This document shows, in pieces, positions 42,885-51,739 of a stretch of DNA of 64,000 bases. The stretch's first letter is position 1, and each line of letters starts with the position of its first letter. The position numbers and the translations under genes were made by a program. The stretch lies in NCBI RefSeq assembly GCF_001653475.1, contig NZ_CP011487.1, positions 1,426,001-1,490,000 on the forward strand. Direction: 5' to 3'. The notes beneath the pieces are model-generated. The model was not told the origin of the DNA. It made no database searches and saw only the letters and a list, made by a program, of their open reading frames with translations. This stretch comes from Helicobacter pylori. GTDB lineage: Bacteria > Campylobacterota > Campylobacteria > Campylobacterales > Helicobacteraceae.

Positions 42885-45566
42885 ATGGAAGGACCAGTCA
42901 TTAAAGAGGGGACTTTAGCGTTAATTGATACTTTTGCGTATTTGTTTAGAAGCTATTACATGAGCGCTAAAAATAAGCCTTTAACGAATGATAAAGGCTT
43001 TCCTACAGGGCTTTTAACGGGGCTTGTGGGCATGGTTAAAAAATTTTATAAAGATAAAAAAAACATGCCTTTTATCGTGTTCGCTTTAGAAAGCCAGACT
43101 AAAACTAAAAGGGCTGAAAAATTAGGCGAATACAAACAAAATCGTAAAGACGCCCCTAAAGAGATGCTTTTACAAATCCCTATCGCGTTAGAATGGTTGC
43201 AAAAAATGGGTTTTACTTGCGTGGAGGTGAGTGGGTTTGAAGCGGATGATGTTATCGCAAGCCTGGCCACGCTAAGCCCTTATAAAACCCGCATTTATTC
43301 TAAAGATAAGGATTTTAACCAGCTTTTGAGCGATAAAATCGCGCTTTTTGATGGCAAAACGGAGTTTTTGGCGAAAGATTGCGTAAAAAAATACGGGATT
43401 TTGCCGAGTCAATTCACCGATTATCAGGGCATTGTGGGGGATAGCAGCGATAATTACAAGGGGGTTAAAGGCATTGGGAGCAAGAACGCTAAGGAATTGT
43501 TACAGCGGTTAGGGAGTTTGGAAAAAATCTATGAAAATTTAGACTTGGCGAAAAATTTACTCAGCCCTAAAATGTATCAAGCCCTTATACAAGACAAAGA
43601 GAGCGCGTTTTTAAGCAAAGAATTAGCCACTTTAGAAAGAGGGTGTATTCAAGAATTTGATTTTTTAAGTTGCGCTTTTCCTAGCGAAAACCCTTTATTG
43701 AAAATTAAAGACGAATTGAAAGAATATGGTTTTATTTCTACTTTAAGGGATTTAGAAAATTCCCCTACGCCTTTAATTTTAGACAATGCGCCCCTATTAG
43801 AAAATACGCCCGCATTAGACAACGCCCCTAAAAAATCACGCTTGATCGTTTTAGAAAACACCGCATTTTTGAGCGCGTTTTTAGAAAGATTAAAAAATTC
43901 TGACGCAAGGATTTTTGTGCGTTTGGTGCTGGATAAAGAAAAAAAAGTTCTAGCCCTAGCGTTTTTATATGAAGATCAAGGCTATTTTTTACCTTTAGAA
44001 GAGGCGTTATTTTCGCCCTTTTCTTCAGAGTTTTTGCAAAACGCTTTTTCTCAAATACTACAGCATGCGCATATCATTGGGCATGATTTAAAACCCTTAC
44101 TGAGCTTTTTAAAGGCCAAATACCAGGTGTCTTTAGAAAACATTCGCATCCAGGACACTCAAATTTTAGCGTTTTTAAAAAATCCGGAAAAAGTGGGGTT
44201 TGATGAAGTTTTAAAGGAATATTTAAAAGAGGAATTGATCCCGCATGAAAAAATCAAAGATTTTAAGACAAAAAGTAAGGCGGGAAAATCAGAGCAATTG
44301 GATAGGGAATTAAACGCTTTAAAGCGTTTGTACGAGTATTTTGAAAAAGGAGGGCTAGAAGAGGGCTTGCTTATTTTGGCTAGAGAAATTGAAACGCCGT
44401 TTGTGAAAGTTTTAATAGATATGGAATTTCAAGGCTTTAAAATTGATGCACCTTATTTCAAGCGCTTAGAGCAGGAGTTTAAAAATGAATTGCATGTTTT
44501 AGAGCGCCAAATTTTGGATTTGATCGGCGTGGATTTTAACCTCAACTCACCCAAACAGCTCAGCGAGATTTTGTATGAAAAATTAGAGCTTCCTAAAAAT
44601 AAAAGCCGTTCTACTGATGAAAAAAGCTTGCTAAAAATCCTAGACAAGCACCCAAGCATCGCTTTGATTTTAGAATACAGAGAACTAAATAAGCTTTTTA
44701 ACACTTACACCACCCCCTTATTGCGCCTAAAAGACAAAGACGATAAAATCCATACCACTTTCATCCAAACCGGCACAGCTACCGGGCGTTTAAGCTCGCA
44801 TTCGCCTAATTTGCAAAATATCCCGGTGCGATCGCCTAAAGGCTTACTCATTCGTAAAGGCTTTATCGCTAGTTCTAAAGAATATTGTTTGCTAGGGGTG
44901 GATTATTCGCAGATTGAATTGCGCCTGTTAGCCCATTTTAGCCAGGATAGGGATTTAATGGATGCGTTTTTAAAGGGGCGAGACATCCATTTAGAAACTT
45001 CTAAGGCGTTGTTTGGAGAAGATTTGGCCAAAGAAAAACGATCCATCGCTAAAAGCATTAATTTTGGGCTGGTGTATGGCATGGGGAGTAAGAAATTGAG
45101 CGAAACTTTAAACATCCCTTTAAATGAGGCTAAAAGCTACATAGAAGCGTATTTCAAACGATTCCCTAGCATCAAAGATTATTTAAATAGCATGCGAGAA
45201 GAGATTTTAAAAACTTCTAAAGCCTTTACTTTGCTTGGGCGTTACCGGGTGTTTGATTTTACCGGCGTGAATGACTATGTCAAAGGCAATTATTTGCGAG
45301 AGGGCGTGAATGCGATTTTTCAAGGGAGCGCGAGCGATTTATTGAAATTAGGCATGCTCAAAGTGAGCGAGCGTTTCAAAAATAACCCTTCGGTGAGGCT
45401 GCTTTTGCAAGTGCATGACGAATTGATTTTTGAGATTGAAGAAAAAAACGCCCTAGAGTTGCAGCGAGAAATCCAACGCATTCTCAATGATGAAGTTTAT
45501 CCTTTGAGGGTGCCGTTAGAAACGAGCGCGTTTGTGGCGAATCGTTGGAATGAACTAAAAGGTTAG
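42885..45566 (+). CDS. polA: DNA polymerase I (5'-nuclease and polymerase; proofreading site lost)
   Basis: An 893-residue protein. The N-terminal 5'-3' exonuclease (about 1-290) includes DTFAYLFRSYY, SGFEADDVIASLA and the GDSSDNYKGVKGIGSKNA helix-hairpin-helix. The middle region (about 320-480) has the 3'-5' exonuclease fold, but where E. coli has the metal-binding FDTETDS this protein reads IFVRLVLDKEKK, so proofreading is probably absent. The C-terminal polymerase has motifs A (LGVDYSQIELRLLAHFS), B (KRSIAKSINFGLVYGMG) and C (LLQVHDELIFEI). AAGAGGG precedes the ATG. Corresponds to HP1470. Confidence 0.94.
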   Translation: MEGPVIKEGTLALIDTFAYLFRSYYMSAKNKPLTNDKGFPTGLLTGLVGMVKKFYKDKKNMPFIVFALESQTKTKRAEKLGEYKQNRKDAPKEMLLQIPIALEWLQKMGFTCVEVSGFEADDVIASLATLSPYKTRIYSKDKDFNQLLSDKIALFDGKTEFLAKDCVKKYGILPSQFTDYQGIVGDSSDNYKGVKGIGSKNAKELLQRLGSLEKIYENLDLAKNLLSPKMYQALIQDKESAFLSKELATLERGCIQEFDFLSCAFPSENPLLKIKDELKEYGFISTLRDLENSPTPLILDNAPLLENTPALDNAPKKSRLIVLENTAFLSAFLERLKNSDARIFVRLVLDKEKKVLALAFLYEDQGYFLPLEEALFSPFSSEFLQNAFSQILQHAHIIGHDLKPLLSFLKAKYQVSLENIRIQDTQILAFLKNPEKVGFDEVLKEYLKEELIPHEKIKDFKTKSKAGKSEQLDRELNALKRLYEYFEKGGLEEGLLILAREIETPFVKVLIDMEFQGFKIDAPYFKRLEQEFKNELHVLERQILDLIGVDFNLNSPKQLSEILYEKLELPKNKSRSTDEKSLLKILDKHPSIALILEYRELNKLFNTYTTPLLRLKDKDDKIHTTFIQTGTATGRLSSHSPNLQNIPVRSPKGLLIRKGFIASSKEYCLLGVDYSQIELRLLAHFSQDRDLMDAFLKGRDIHLETSKALFGEDLAKEKRSIAKSINFGLVYGMGSKKLSETLNIPLNEAKSYIEAYFKRFPSIKDYLNSMREEILKTSKAFTLLGRYRVFDFTGVNDYVKGNYLREGVNAIFQGSASDLLKLGMLKVSERFKNNPSVRLLLQVHDELIFEIEEKNALELQREIQRILNDEVYPLRVPLETSAFVANRWNELKG

Positions 45567-45596
45567 TTTTTTAATTGAGTTTAAGAAAAAATATAT

Positions 45597-45621
45597 TATT
45601 ATTTCATTATAAGTAATAATT
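45597..45621 (+). promoter_or_regulatory. NikR-like operator upstream of the Hor gene at 45668
   Basis: TATTATT (45597-45603), exactly 11 bases, AATAATT (45615-45621). Thirteen of 14 half-site positions match the known H. pylori NikR pattern TATWATT-N11-AATWATA. It ends 46 bases before the start codon, overlapping the likely promoter. A/T-richness makes chance plausible, so binding remains a prediction. Confidence 0.45.
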
Positions 45622-45667
45622 TAGTTTTGTTAGACTAATTATAGAAAAAATAAAGGGAAAAGACTGA

Positions 45668-46414
45668 ATGTTGAAAAGAGTTATCTTATTAGGGGCTTTG
45701 GGTGTTGCGGCGAGCGCTGAAGAGAGTGCGGCTTTTGTGGGAGTCAATTACCAGGTGAGCATGATACAAAATCAGACTAAAATGGTGAATGACAACGGCT
45801 TGCAAAAGCCTTTGATAAAGTTCCCGCCTTATGCAGGAGCGGGTTTTGAAGCGGGCTATAAGCAATTTTTTGGTAAGAAAAAATGGTTTGGCATGCGTTA
45901 TTATGGGTTTTTTGACTACGCGCACAACCGCTTTGGCGTGATGAAAAAGGGTATTCCGGTGGGCGAGAGCGGGTTTATTTACAATAGCTTTAGTTTTGGA
46001 GGGAATACTTTAACGGAGAGGGATTCTTATCAAGGGCAATACTATGTCAATCTATTCACTTATGGTGTAGGGCTGGATACGCTGTGGAATTTTGTGAATA
46101 AAGAAAACATGGTTTTTGGTTTTGTGGTGGGGATTCAATTGGCTGGGGATAGTTGGGCAACGAGCATCAGTAAAGAGATCGCTAATTATGCAAAACACCA
46201 CAGCAATTCTAGTTATAGCCCGGCTAATTTCCAGTTTTTATGGAAGTTTGGGGTCCGCACCCATATCGCTAAACACAACAGCTTGGAACTAGGGATTAAA
46301 GTGCCTACGATCACGCACCGGCTTTTCTCCATTACCAACGAAAAGGGATACACCTTACAAGCTGATGTGCGTAGAGTCTATGCGTTTCAAATCAGTTACT
46401 TGAGGGATTTTTAA
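45668..46414 (+). CDS. horJ: Small Hor-family outer membrane protein
   Basis: A 248-residue exported protein with a short signal (VILLGALGVAASAEE) and the Hor/Hop barrel patterns AFVGVNYQVSM, GAGFEAGYKQFFGKKKWFGMRYYGFFDYAH, FTYGVGLDTLWNF and ISYLRDF at the C-terminus, with terminal Phe. It lacks the large extracellular domain of adhesins. AAAGGGAAAAG is upstream of the ATG, and a NikR-like site sits farther up. It corresponds to HP1469; the name HorJ is recalled. Function is unknown; a nickel-related role would follow only if the operator is real. Confidence 0.83.
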   Translation: MLKRVILLGALGVAASAEESAAFVGVNYQVSMIQNQTKMVNDNGLQKPLIKFPPYAGAGFEAGYKQFFGKKKWFGMRYYGFFDYAHNRFGVMKKGIPVGESGFIYNSFSFGGNTLTERDSYQGQYYVNLFTYGVGLDTLWNFVNKENMVFGFVVGIQLAGDSWATSISKEIANYAKHHSNSSYSPANFQFLWKFGVRTHIAKHNSLELGIKVPTITHRLFSITNEKGYTLQADVRRVYAFQISYLRDF

Positions 46415-46465
46415 CCCCTTTTTAGATACAATCACACCTAAAACTATCCATTGTAAAGGTGTGGA

Positions 46466-47488
46466 ATGGCAAATTCAGGAAATTTAGATTGGAAGAATTT
46501 AGGCTTTAGCTACATTAAAACGGATTTCCGCTTCATTGCTGCTTATAAAAACGGCTCTTGGTCGCAAGGCGAATTGGTTAGCGAAAATGCGTTGCAGCTC
46601 AGCGAAGGCTCGCCTGTCTTGCACTACGGGCAGGCTTGTTTTGAAGGCTTGAAGGCTTACCGCTCTCAAAACGGGAAAGCTTTACTTTTTCGCCCTTTAG
46701 AAAACGCCAAACGCTTGCAAACTTCATGCGAAAGACTGCTCATGCCTAAAGTGAGCGAAGAGCTGTTCTTAAGGGCATGCGCTGAAGTAGTAAAAGCGAA
46801 TCAAAAATGGCTCGCTCCTTATAAAAGCGGGGCGAGTTTGTATTTGCGCCCTTTTGTCATAGGCGTAGGGGATAATTTGGGGGTAAAGCCGGCCAGTGAA
46901 TACCTTTTTATCGTGTTTTGCGCGCCTGTGGGGGCGTATTTTAAGGGGGGGATAGAAAAAGGGGGGGCTAGGTTTATCACTACGGCATTTGATAGGGCCG
47001 CGCCTAAAGGCACCGGTGGGGTGAAAGTGGGGGGGAATTATGCGGCAAGCCTATTAGCCCATAAAATGGCCACAGAGCAAGGCTATGATGATTGCATTTA
47101 TTTAGACCCTGTTACGCACACTAAAATTGAAGAAGTGGGGGCGGCGAATTTTTTTGGCATAACGCATGATAATGCCTTTATCACCCCACATTCGCCAAGC
47201 ATTCTGCCAAGCATTACTAAAAAAAGCTTAATGGTTTTGGCTAAAGAATATTTGAACCTCAAAGTAGAAGAGAGAGAAATTCTAATGGATGAGTTGCATG
47301 CGTTTAAAGAAGCTGGAGCGTGCGGGACAGCTGCGATCATCACGCCCATTAAAGAAATCGTGCATGATAACAAGTCTTATTTTTTTGAAACACCGGGCGA
47401 TACCACTAAACAACTCTATGATTTGCTTTTATCCATCCAACAAGGCGAACAAGAAGCCCCCAAAGATTGGATTTTTGAAGTTTGCTAA
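46466..47488 (+). CDS. ilvE: Branched-chain amino acid aminotransferase
   Basis: A 340-residue class IV, PLP-dependent aminotransferase acting on valine, leucine and isoleucine. The family pattern is clear: [15 protein letters not shown] near 50-64, the lysine in [20 protein letters not shown] (PLP lysine within the VKVGGNY segment), [11 protein letters not shown] and [14 protein letters not shown]. Two G7 tracts occur at 46945-46951 and 46961-46967 in the coding strand. It is convergent with the next gene, four bases apart. Confidence 0.94.
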   Translation: MANSGNLDWKNLGFSYIKTDFRFIAAYKNGSWSQGELVSENALQLSEGSPVLHYGQACFEGLKAYRSQNGKALLFRPLENAKRLQTSCERLLMPKVSEELFLRACAEVVKANQKWLAPYKSGASLYLRPFVIGVGDNLGVKPASEYLFIVFCAPVGAYFKGGIEKGGARFITTAFDRAAPKGTGGVKVGGNYAASLLAHKMATEQGYDDCIYLDPVTHTKIEEVGAANFFGITHDNAFITPHSPSILPSITKKSLMVLAKEYLNLKVEEREILMDELHAFKEAGACGTAAIITPIKEIVHDNKSYFFETPGDTTKQLYDLLLSIQQGEQEAPKDWIFEVC

Positions 47489-47492
47489 AAGG

Positions 47493-48188
47493 TTAAAATT
47501 TATAGCTGTATGCCGCATAAAATAAGGGCGAAGTCTCAAAGCGTTTGGAGCTAGAAAGCAATCTGGCGGTGGGTAAGATTTTAAACCCTAATTCAATGCG
47601 GTGTCTTAAAAAAAGCGTGAGCATGACCCCCCCATTAATCGCTAATCCCCCTGAAACCACAGAATGTTTAAAAAACTTGAAATTTTGCTTGTCTGTATAA
47701 ACGACTAAAGCCCCCCTAGCTCCCCCAAACGCCCCCAAATAATGTTTATAACTCCCTAACGGGAATTCCATAATAACATCCAAACCCACCGCAAGCATGG
47801 TAAAAAAAGAGTTTGTAGGATCTTTACGGCTTTGGTAATTCACTTTTCCTGACCCAAGATCCCATGCAAAAACCCCCCTAATCCCGATATATTTTTTAAA
47901 AAAACTTTGCACGCCGGTTTTTAAATTGAGCGTTGCAATCCAATCTTTCATTTCCTTGCCTTGGTAGTCTTTAGTGGCTTCTACAGCGCCAAACCCTCCT
48001 AAAAAATACCACCCGCTTTTTTTACGCGTGAGCTTTTGGCGGTTAATGATGCTTCTATAGAGTTTTTCATGGGCTTCTTGGTAATTTTTTTTAGGGGTTT
48101 TATCGTGCAAAATAGGCATTGAATTAAGGGGAGAGACAACAAAACCCCCCATTAAGAAAACACAAAAAAAAATGATTTTTTTAAACAT
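47493..48188 (-). CDS. Small Helicobacter outer membrane protein
   Basis: A 231-residue exported protein with a signal peptide (IIFFCVFLMGGFVV) and glycine/aromatic beta-strand pattern (GWYFLGGFGAVEATKD, GIRGVFAWDLGSGKVNY, FPLGSYKHYLGAFGGARGALVVY), ending in AAYSYKF with terminal Phe. This is the look of the minor Helicobacter beta-barrel families. The signal-peptide codons hold A8 and T9 runs (coding strand), which could switch expression. Corresponds to HP1467. Function unknown. Confidence 0.75.
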   Translation of the reverse strand: MFKKIIFFCVFLMGGFVVSPLNSMPILHDKTPKKNYQEAHEKLYRSIINRQKLTRKKSGWYFLGGFGAVEATKDYQGKEMKDWIATLNLKTGVQSFFKKYIGIRGVFAWDLGSGKVNYQSRKDPTNSFFTMLAVGLDVIMEFPLGSYKHYLGAFGGARGALVVYTDKQNFKFFKHSVVSGGLAINGGVMLTLFLRHRIELGFKILPTARLLSSSKRFETSPLFYAAYSYKF

Positions 48189-48270
48189 TTTAAAAATAAT
48201 TAATCCTTTATCAAATAGAATATCGTTTAACTTTTTGTTTTATCATTGTGTTAAAATGGTCGTTTTAACA

Positions 48271-48284
48271 AACAAAATTTTGTT
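48271..48284. promoter_or_regulatory. Perfect 14-bp palindrome in the HP1467/mlaE divergent region
   Basis: AACAAAATTTTGTT is an exact inverted repeat in the 134-base region between the divergent outer membrane protein and the mla operon. Such symmetry is typical of dimeric repressor sites. In A/T-rich DNA it may be coincidental; no known H. pylori regulator consensus is matched. Confidence 0.3.
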
Positions 48285-48322
48285 AATAGATTTTACCTAA
48301 TCTAAAGAGAGAATATATTTTA

Positions 48323-49456
48323 ATGAAGACGGAGAAACAAAAATTTTTAGAAATGCGTAAAGATGGGGCGAACTCTGTGCTGATTTTAAGAGGGGATTGG
48401 GATTTTAAAACGAGCGTGTTTCGTTTAGATGAATTGAAAAAAAAAATATTAGATCATCAAGGGTCTTTAAAAGTGGATTTTTCAGGGTGCCAAAAAATAG
48501 ATTTTGTTTTTGGCATGTTTTTATTTGATTTAGTTAAGGAGCGTTCTTTAAACATTGAATTGTGCAATGTGAGCGAGAATAACGCATGCGCTTTGAAAGT
48601 GGTTAAAGACTGGTTTGAAAAAGAAGAGGATTTAGAGTCTAAAAAAGCGGGCAAAAAATACGAACTCATGATCACTAAAATGGGTAAGAGTATCGTAGAG
48701 ACTTACAACACCTTTTTAAACGCATTCAATTTTTGCGGCATGATTTTATTTTACTTCATTAAAAGCGTTTTCAACCCCAAACGCTTTTGTATCACTCCTT
48801 TGCTCTATCATATCAATGAATCCGGATTTAAGGTTTTGCCAGTGAGTATTTTAACGGTGTTTATCGTGGGGTTTGCCGTTGCTTTACAAGGGGCTTTACA
48901 ATTGCAAGACATGGGCGCGCCTTTAATGTCGGTGGAAATGACGGCTAAACTCGCTTTAAGAGAGATCGGCCCTTTTATTTTAACTCTTGTGGTTGCCGGG
49001 AGAAGCGCGAGCAGTTTTACCGCACAAATCGGGGTGATGAAGATCACTGAGGAATTAGACGCGATGAAAACCATGGGCTTTAACCCTTTTGAATTTTTAG
49101 TATTGCCTAGGGTGTTAGCCTTAGTGATTGTTTTGCCTTTATTGGTGTTTATTGCCGATGCGTTCGCCATTTTTGGGGGCATGTTTGCGATTAAATACCA
49201 ATTGGATTTAGGCTTTCCAAGTTATATAGACAGACTGCATGACACAGTGGGTTGGAATCATTTTTTGGTAGGGATTGTCAAAGCCCCTTTTTGGGGGTTT
49301 GCAATTGCGATGGTGGGGTGCATGCGCGGGTTTGAAGTCAAGGGGGACACTGAGAGCATTGGGCGCTTGACCACTATTAGTGTGGTGAATGCTCTGTTTT
49401 GGATCATTTTCTTGGACGCTATTTTTTCTATTATTTTTTCTAAGTTGAATATATGA
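48323..49456 (+). CDS. mlaE: MlaE-like ABC permease with N-terminal STAS domain
   Basis: A 377-residue fusion. Residues 1-115 form a STAS-like domain (VLILRGDWDFKTSVFRLDEL, SLKVDFSGCQKIDFVFG) like the separate MlaB in E. coli; the rest is the MlaE permease with VGFAVALQGALQLQDMGAP, LALREIGPFILTLVVAGRSASSFTAQIGVMKITEELDAM and WG-FAIAMVGCMRGFEVKGD segments. The Mla ABC transporter moves phospholipids between the membranes. An A10 run in the coding strand at 48437-48446 lies in the STAS domain and could slip. AGAGAG precedes the ATG; the stop overlaps the mlaF start. Corresponds to HP1466. Confidence 0.9.
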   Translation: MKTEKQKFLEMRKDGANSVLILRGDWDFKTSVFRLDELKKKILDHQGSLKVDFSGCQKIDFVFGMFLFDLVKERSLNIELCNVSENNACALKVVKDWFEKEEDLESKKAGKKYELMITKMGKSIVETYNTFLNAFNFCGMILFYFIKSVFNPKRFCITPLLYHINESGFKVLPVSILTVFIVGFAVALQGALQLQDMGAPLMSVEMTAKLALREIGPFILTLVVAGRSASSFTAQIGVMKITEELDAMKTMGFNPFEFLVLPRVLALVIVLPLLVFIADAFAIFGGMFAIKYQLDLGFPSYIDRLHDTVGWNHFLVGIVKAPFWGFAIAMVGCMRGFEVKGDTESIGRLTTISVVNALFWIIFLDAIFSIIFSKLNI

Positions 49457-50241
49457 TGAGCGCTATGAACAATCAAGTCTTAATTGAAGTGAAGGATCTC
49501 CATAGTGCTTTTGGAAGCACCATTATTCATAGGGGCGTGAGTTTTAGCGTGCCTAAAGGCGAAGTGATGGCGATTTTAGGGGGTTCAGGGAGTGGTAAAA
49601 GCACGCTTTTAAGGTGCATGATCTTACTCAATCGCCCTACAAAGGGGGAAGTGTTGCTTTTTGGGGAAGATATATGGAAACTCAAAGAAGCAGAGCAGCA
49701 AAAGATTTTTAACCGCTGCGGCATTTGCTTCCAGTTTGGGGCGTTGTATAGCTCTTTAACGGTTTTAGAAAATGTGGGTGTCATGCTAGAGCAATACGGC
49801 GCTTATTCTAAAAAAATTGTTGAAGAAATTTCTAAAATGTGGATTGAAAAAGTGGGTTTGCCCCCTAGGGCTTATCACCTTTACCCCTATGAATTGAGCG
49901 GAGGGATGAAAAAGCGCGTGGGTATAGCTAGGGCTATGGCGACTAATCCGGAGATCTTATTTTTAGATGAGCCAACAAGCGGATTAGATCCTTATAGTGC
50001 GGGCAAGTTTGATGAACTCATCATGACGCTCAAAGAGAGCTTGCAGCTTACGGTGGTGATGATTACGCATGATTTAGACTCCGTGCATGATTGCGTGGAT
50101 CGATTCATCATGCTCAAAGATGGGTTATTAGAGTTTAATGGGGATTTAAAAGATTTTATTAAAAAAGCTCAAACTCAAGGGCTAGATGAAGGCAATTTAT
50201 TCAATTCAACGCGAGGAGAGAAATTTTGGAAAGGCATGTGA
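49453..50241 (+). CDS. mlaF: Mla-type ABC transporter ATP-binding subunit
   Basis: A 262-residue ATPase. Walker A is GGSGSGKST at about 43-51, the signature is LSGGMKKRVGIARAMA, Walker B is EILFLDEPTSGLDP and the switch His is in MITHDLDSVHDC. The QLTVVMITHDLDS and GAPF-like spacing match MlaF/MkL proteins. It powers lipid transport via MlaE. It overlaps mlaE by four bases and mlaD by 16. Corresponds to HP1465. Confidence 0.92.
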   Translation: MMSAMNNQVLIEVKDLHSAFGSTIIHRGVSFSVPKGEVMAILGGSGSGKSTLLRCMILLNRPTKGEVLLFGEDIWKLKEAEQQKIFNRCGICFQFGALYSSLTVLENVGVMLEQYGAYSKKIVEEISKMWIEKVGLPPRAYHLYPYELSGGMKKRVGIARAMATNPEILFLDEPTSGLDPYSAGKFDELIMTLKESLQLTVVMITHDLDSVHDCVDRFIMLKDGLLEFNGDLKDFIKKAQTQGLDEGNLFNSTRGEKFWKGM

Positions 50242-51041
50242 ATTACACTTTAATCGGCGGGCTCTTCTTTTTATGCTTAGTGTGCATGGTAGGCTTTATT
50301 TTATGGCTAGGCCATTTGGGATTAGAAGACGGAAAATATTATGAATATGTGGTCTATACGGACAAAGACTTGGGAGGCATTGCGACCAACTCGCCTGTTA
50401 ATTACAAAGGGATTCAAGTGGGTAATGTCATCAAAGTGGGTTTTGCAAAGGATAAAGTGGGGGTGGTCCGTTTGGATTTGATGATTAAATCCAGCGTTAA
50501 GATCCGTAAAGACTCCAAAGTGGCGGTTTCTTCTAGGGGGCTTATGGGGTTAAAATTTTTAGCCTTAGAGCAAAGCCACAATGAAGAATTTTATGGCAGT
50601 AGCGATAAAGGGGAGCGGATTTTGATCTTTAAAGAAGGGCTTATAGATCGCTTGAGCGTGGATGCTAATGAAGCGATGAAAGAAGTGATGAAAGCGATTA
50701 AAAATGTGAATAAGATTTTAGATGATGAAAATGTGGAAAAATTCAAGCACATTCTTGCTTCAGTAGATGATCTCATCGCTAACTTGGATTCAAGAAAGGC
50801 GCAATTTGATTCCTTGATTGGCAACGCTAACAATCTTGTTTCTAATGTCAATAATGTGGCCTTAAATGTGGATAAACGCATCAAGCAGGGGCAATACGAC
50901 TTTAAAGCGATGTTCACTCCCTTAATCATGCAAGCACAGTTGAGCTTGAGAAACATTGATAATTTTGTGGAAAAAGGCTCTGCTTTGATAGATAAATTTG
51001 ACGCTAACCCCTATAAAACGATTTTTGGAGAAAGGAAATAA
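50226..51041 (+). CDS. mlaD: MlaD-like MCE domain substrate-binding protein
   Basis: A 271-residue protein with one N-terminal helix (about 7-28) and a single MCE domain (VVYTDKDLGGIATNSPVNYKGIQVGNV, then SSRGLMGLKFLAL). It holds lipid in the periplasm next to MlaE. A long helical C-terminus (VNKILDDENVEKFKHILASVDDL onward), rich in Asn and Val, is a feature of the non-E. coli members. The start is TTG 50226, with GGAGAG 5 bases upstream and inside mlaF; GTG 50238 is an alternative. Corresponds to HP1464. Confidence 0.9.
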   Translation: MERHVNYTLIGGLFFLCLVCMVGFILWLGHLGLEDGKYYEYVVYTDKDLGGIATNSPVNYKGIQVGNVIKVGFAKDKVGVVRLDLMIKSSVKIRKDSKVAVSSRGLMGLKFLALEQSHNEEFYGSSDKGERILIFKEGLIDRLSVDANEAMKEVMKAIKNVNKILDDENVEKFKHILASVDDLIANLDSRKAQFDSLIGNANNLVSNVNNVALNVDKRIKQGQYDFKAMFTPLIMQAQLSLRNIDNFVEKGSALIDKFDANPYKTIFGERK

Positions 51042-51043
51042 TC

Positions 51044-51721
51044 ATGAGAGCTACGGCGATAAAAATCTTTTCACTCTCATCAGCATTAGCGTTGTTGCTT
51101 CAGGGTTGCTTGAGCATCAATTTAAAACAAATGCTACCAGAGATCAGAACTTATGATTTGAATGCGAGTTCTTTTGAAATAACGCAATGCCCTAAACCTT
51201 TGACGGAAGTGAGACTCATTAGTATTTTGAGCGCGGATTTATTCAACACTAAAGAGATCGTGTTTAAAGCCAAAGACGGGCAGATCACGCATGGGAAGCA
51301 CCAAAAATGGATAGACTTGCCTCGCAACATGTTAAAAACCATGTTCATGCAAGAAGCGCAAAAAGCATGCTTAGGCGTGGCTTTGCCTCCTTATGGTGCG
51401 GGCGCGCCAACTTATGCGGTTCGTTTTACGATTTTATCGTTTTCTCTTTTAGAAAAAGAAAATTCTACCTATAGGGCGGAATTTGCGCTAGGCTATGATA
51501 TTAGCGTGAAAGGCGATTCGCATTCTGGAGTGATCATTAAGCATGAAAATATTTCTAGCCTGGAGAATAAAACGACCAAAACGAGTAAAAATGGCAATCA
51601 AGATTTTCAAGAAAGCGCGATACAATCCCTCCAACATGTGAGCGTGCAAGCGATGCAAGAAGCGATTTCTTTGATTAAAAAAGCGGTTGAAGCGCAAAGC
51701 GTAAGCTCGTTAAAAAAATAA
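51044..51721 (+). CDS. Lipoprotein of the Mla operon (ABC-type auxiliary, PqiC-like)
   Basis: A 225-residue lipoprotein with lipobox LLLQGC (C22). The body has the pattern of the ABC-type transport auxiliary family: RTYDLNASSFEI near the N-terminus, RLISILSADLFNTKEIVF, WIDLPRNMLKTMFMQEA and a C-terminal VSVQAMQEAISLIKKAVEA helix. Related PqiC-type lipoproteins join MCE proteins with the outer membrane. It is two bases after mlaD, which makes it part of the same transport machine. Corresponds to HP1463. Confidence 0.8.
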   Translation: MRATAIKIFSLSSALALLLQGCLSINLKQMLPEIRTYDLNASSFEITQCPKPLTEVRLISILSADLFNTKEIVFKAKDGQITHGKHQKWIDLPRNMLKTMFMQEAQKACLGVALPPYGAGAPTYAVRFTILSFSLLEKENSTYRAEFALGYDISVKGDSHSGVIIKHENISSLENKTTKTSKNGNQDFQESAIQSLQHVSVQAMQEAISLIKKAVEAQSVSSLKK

Positions 51722-51739
51722 AACATAAGGAGGAATTAT

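Noticed and set aside
46945-46967. Two G7 tracts in ilvE as phase-variation switches
   Set aside because: Seven-base runs in a housekeeping enzyme are short, and a metabolic gene is an unlikely target for switching.
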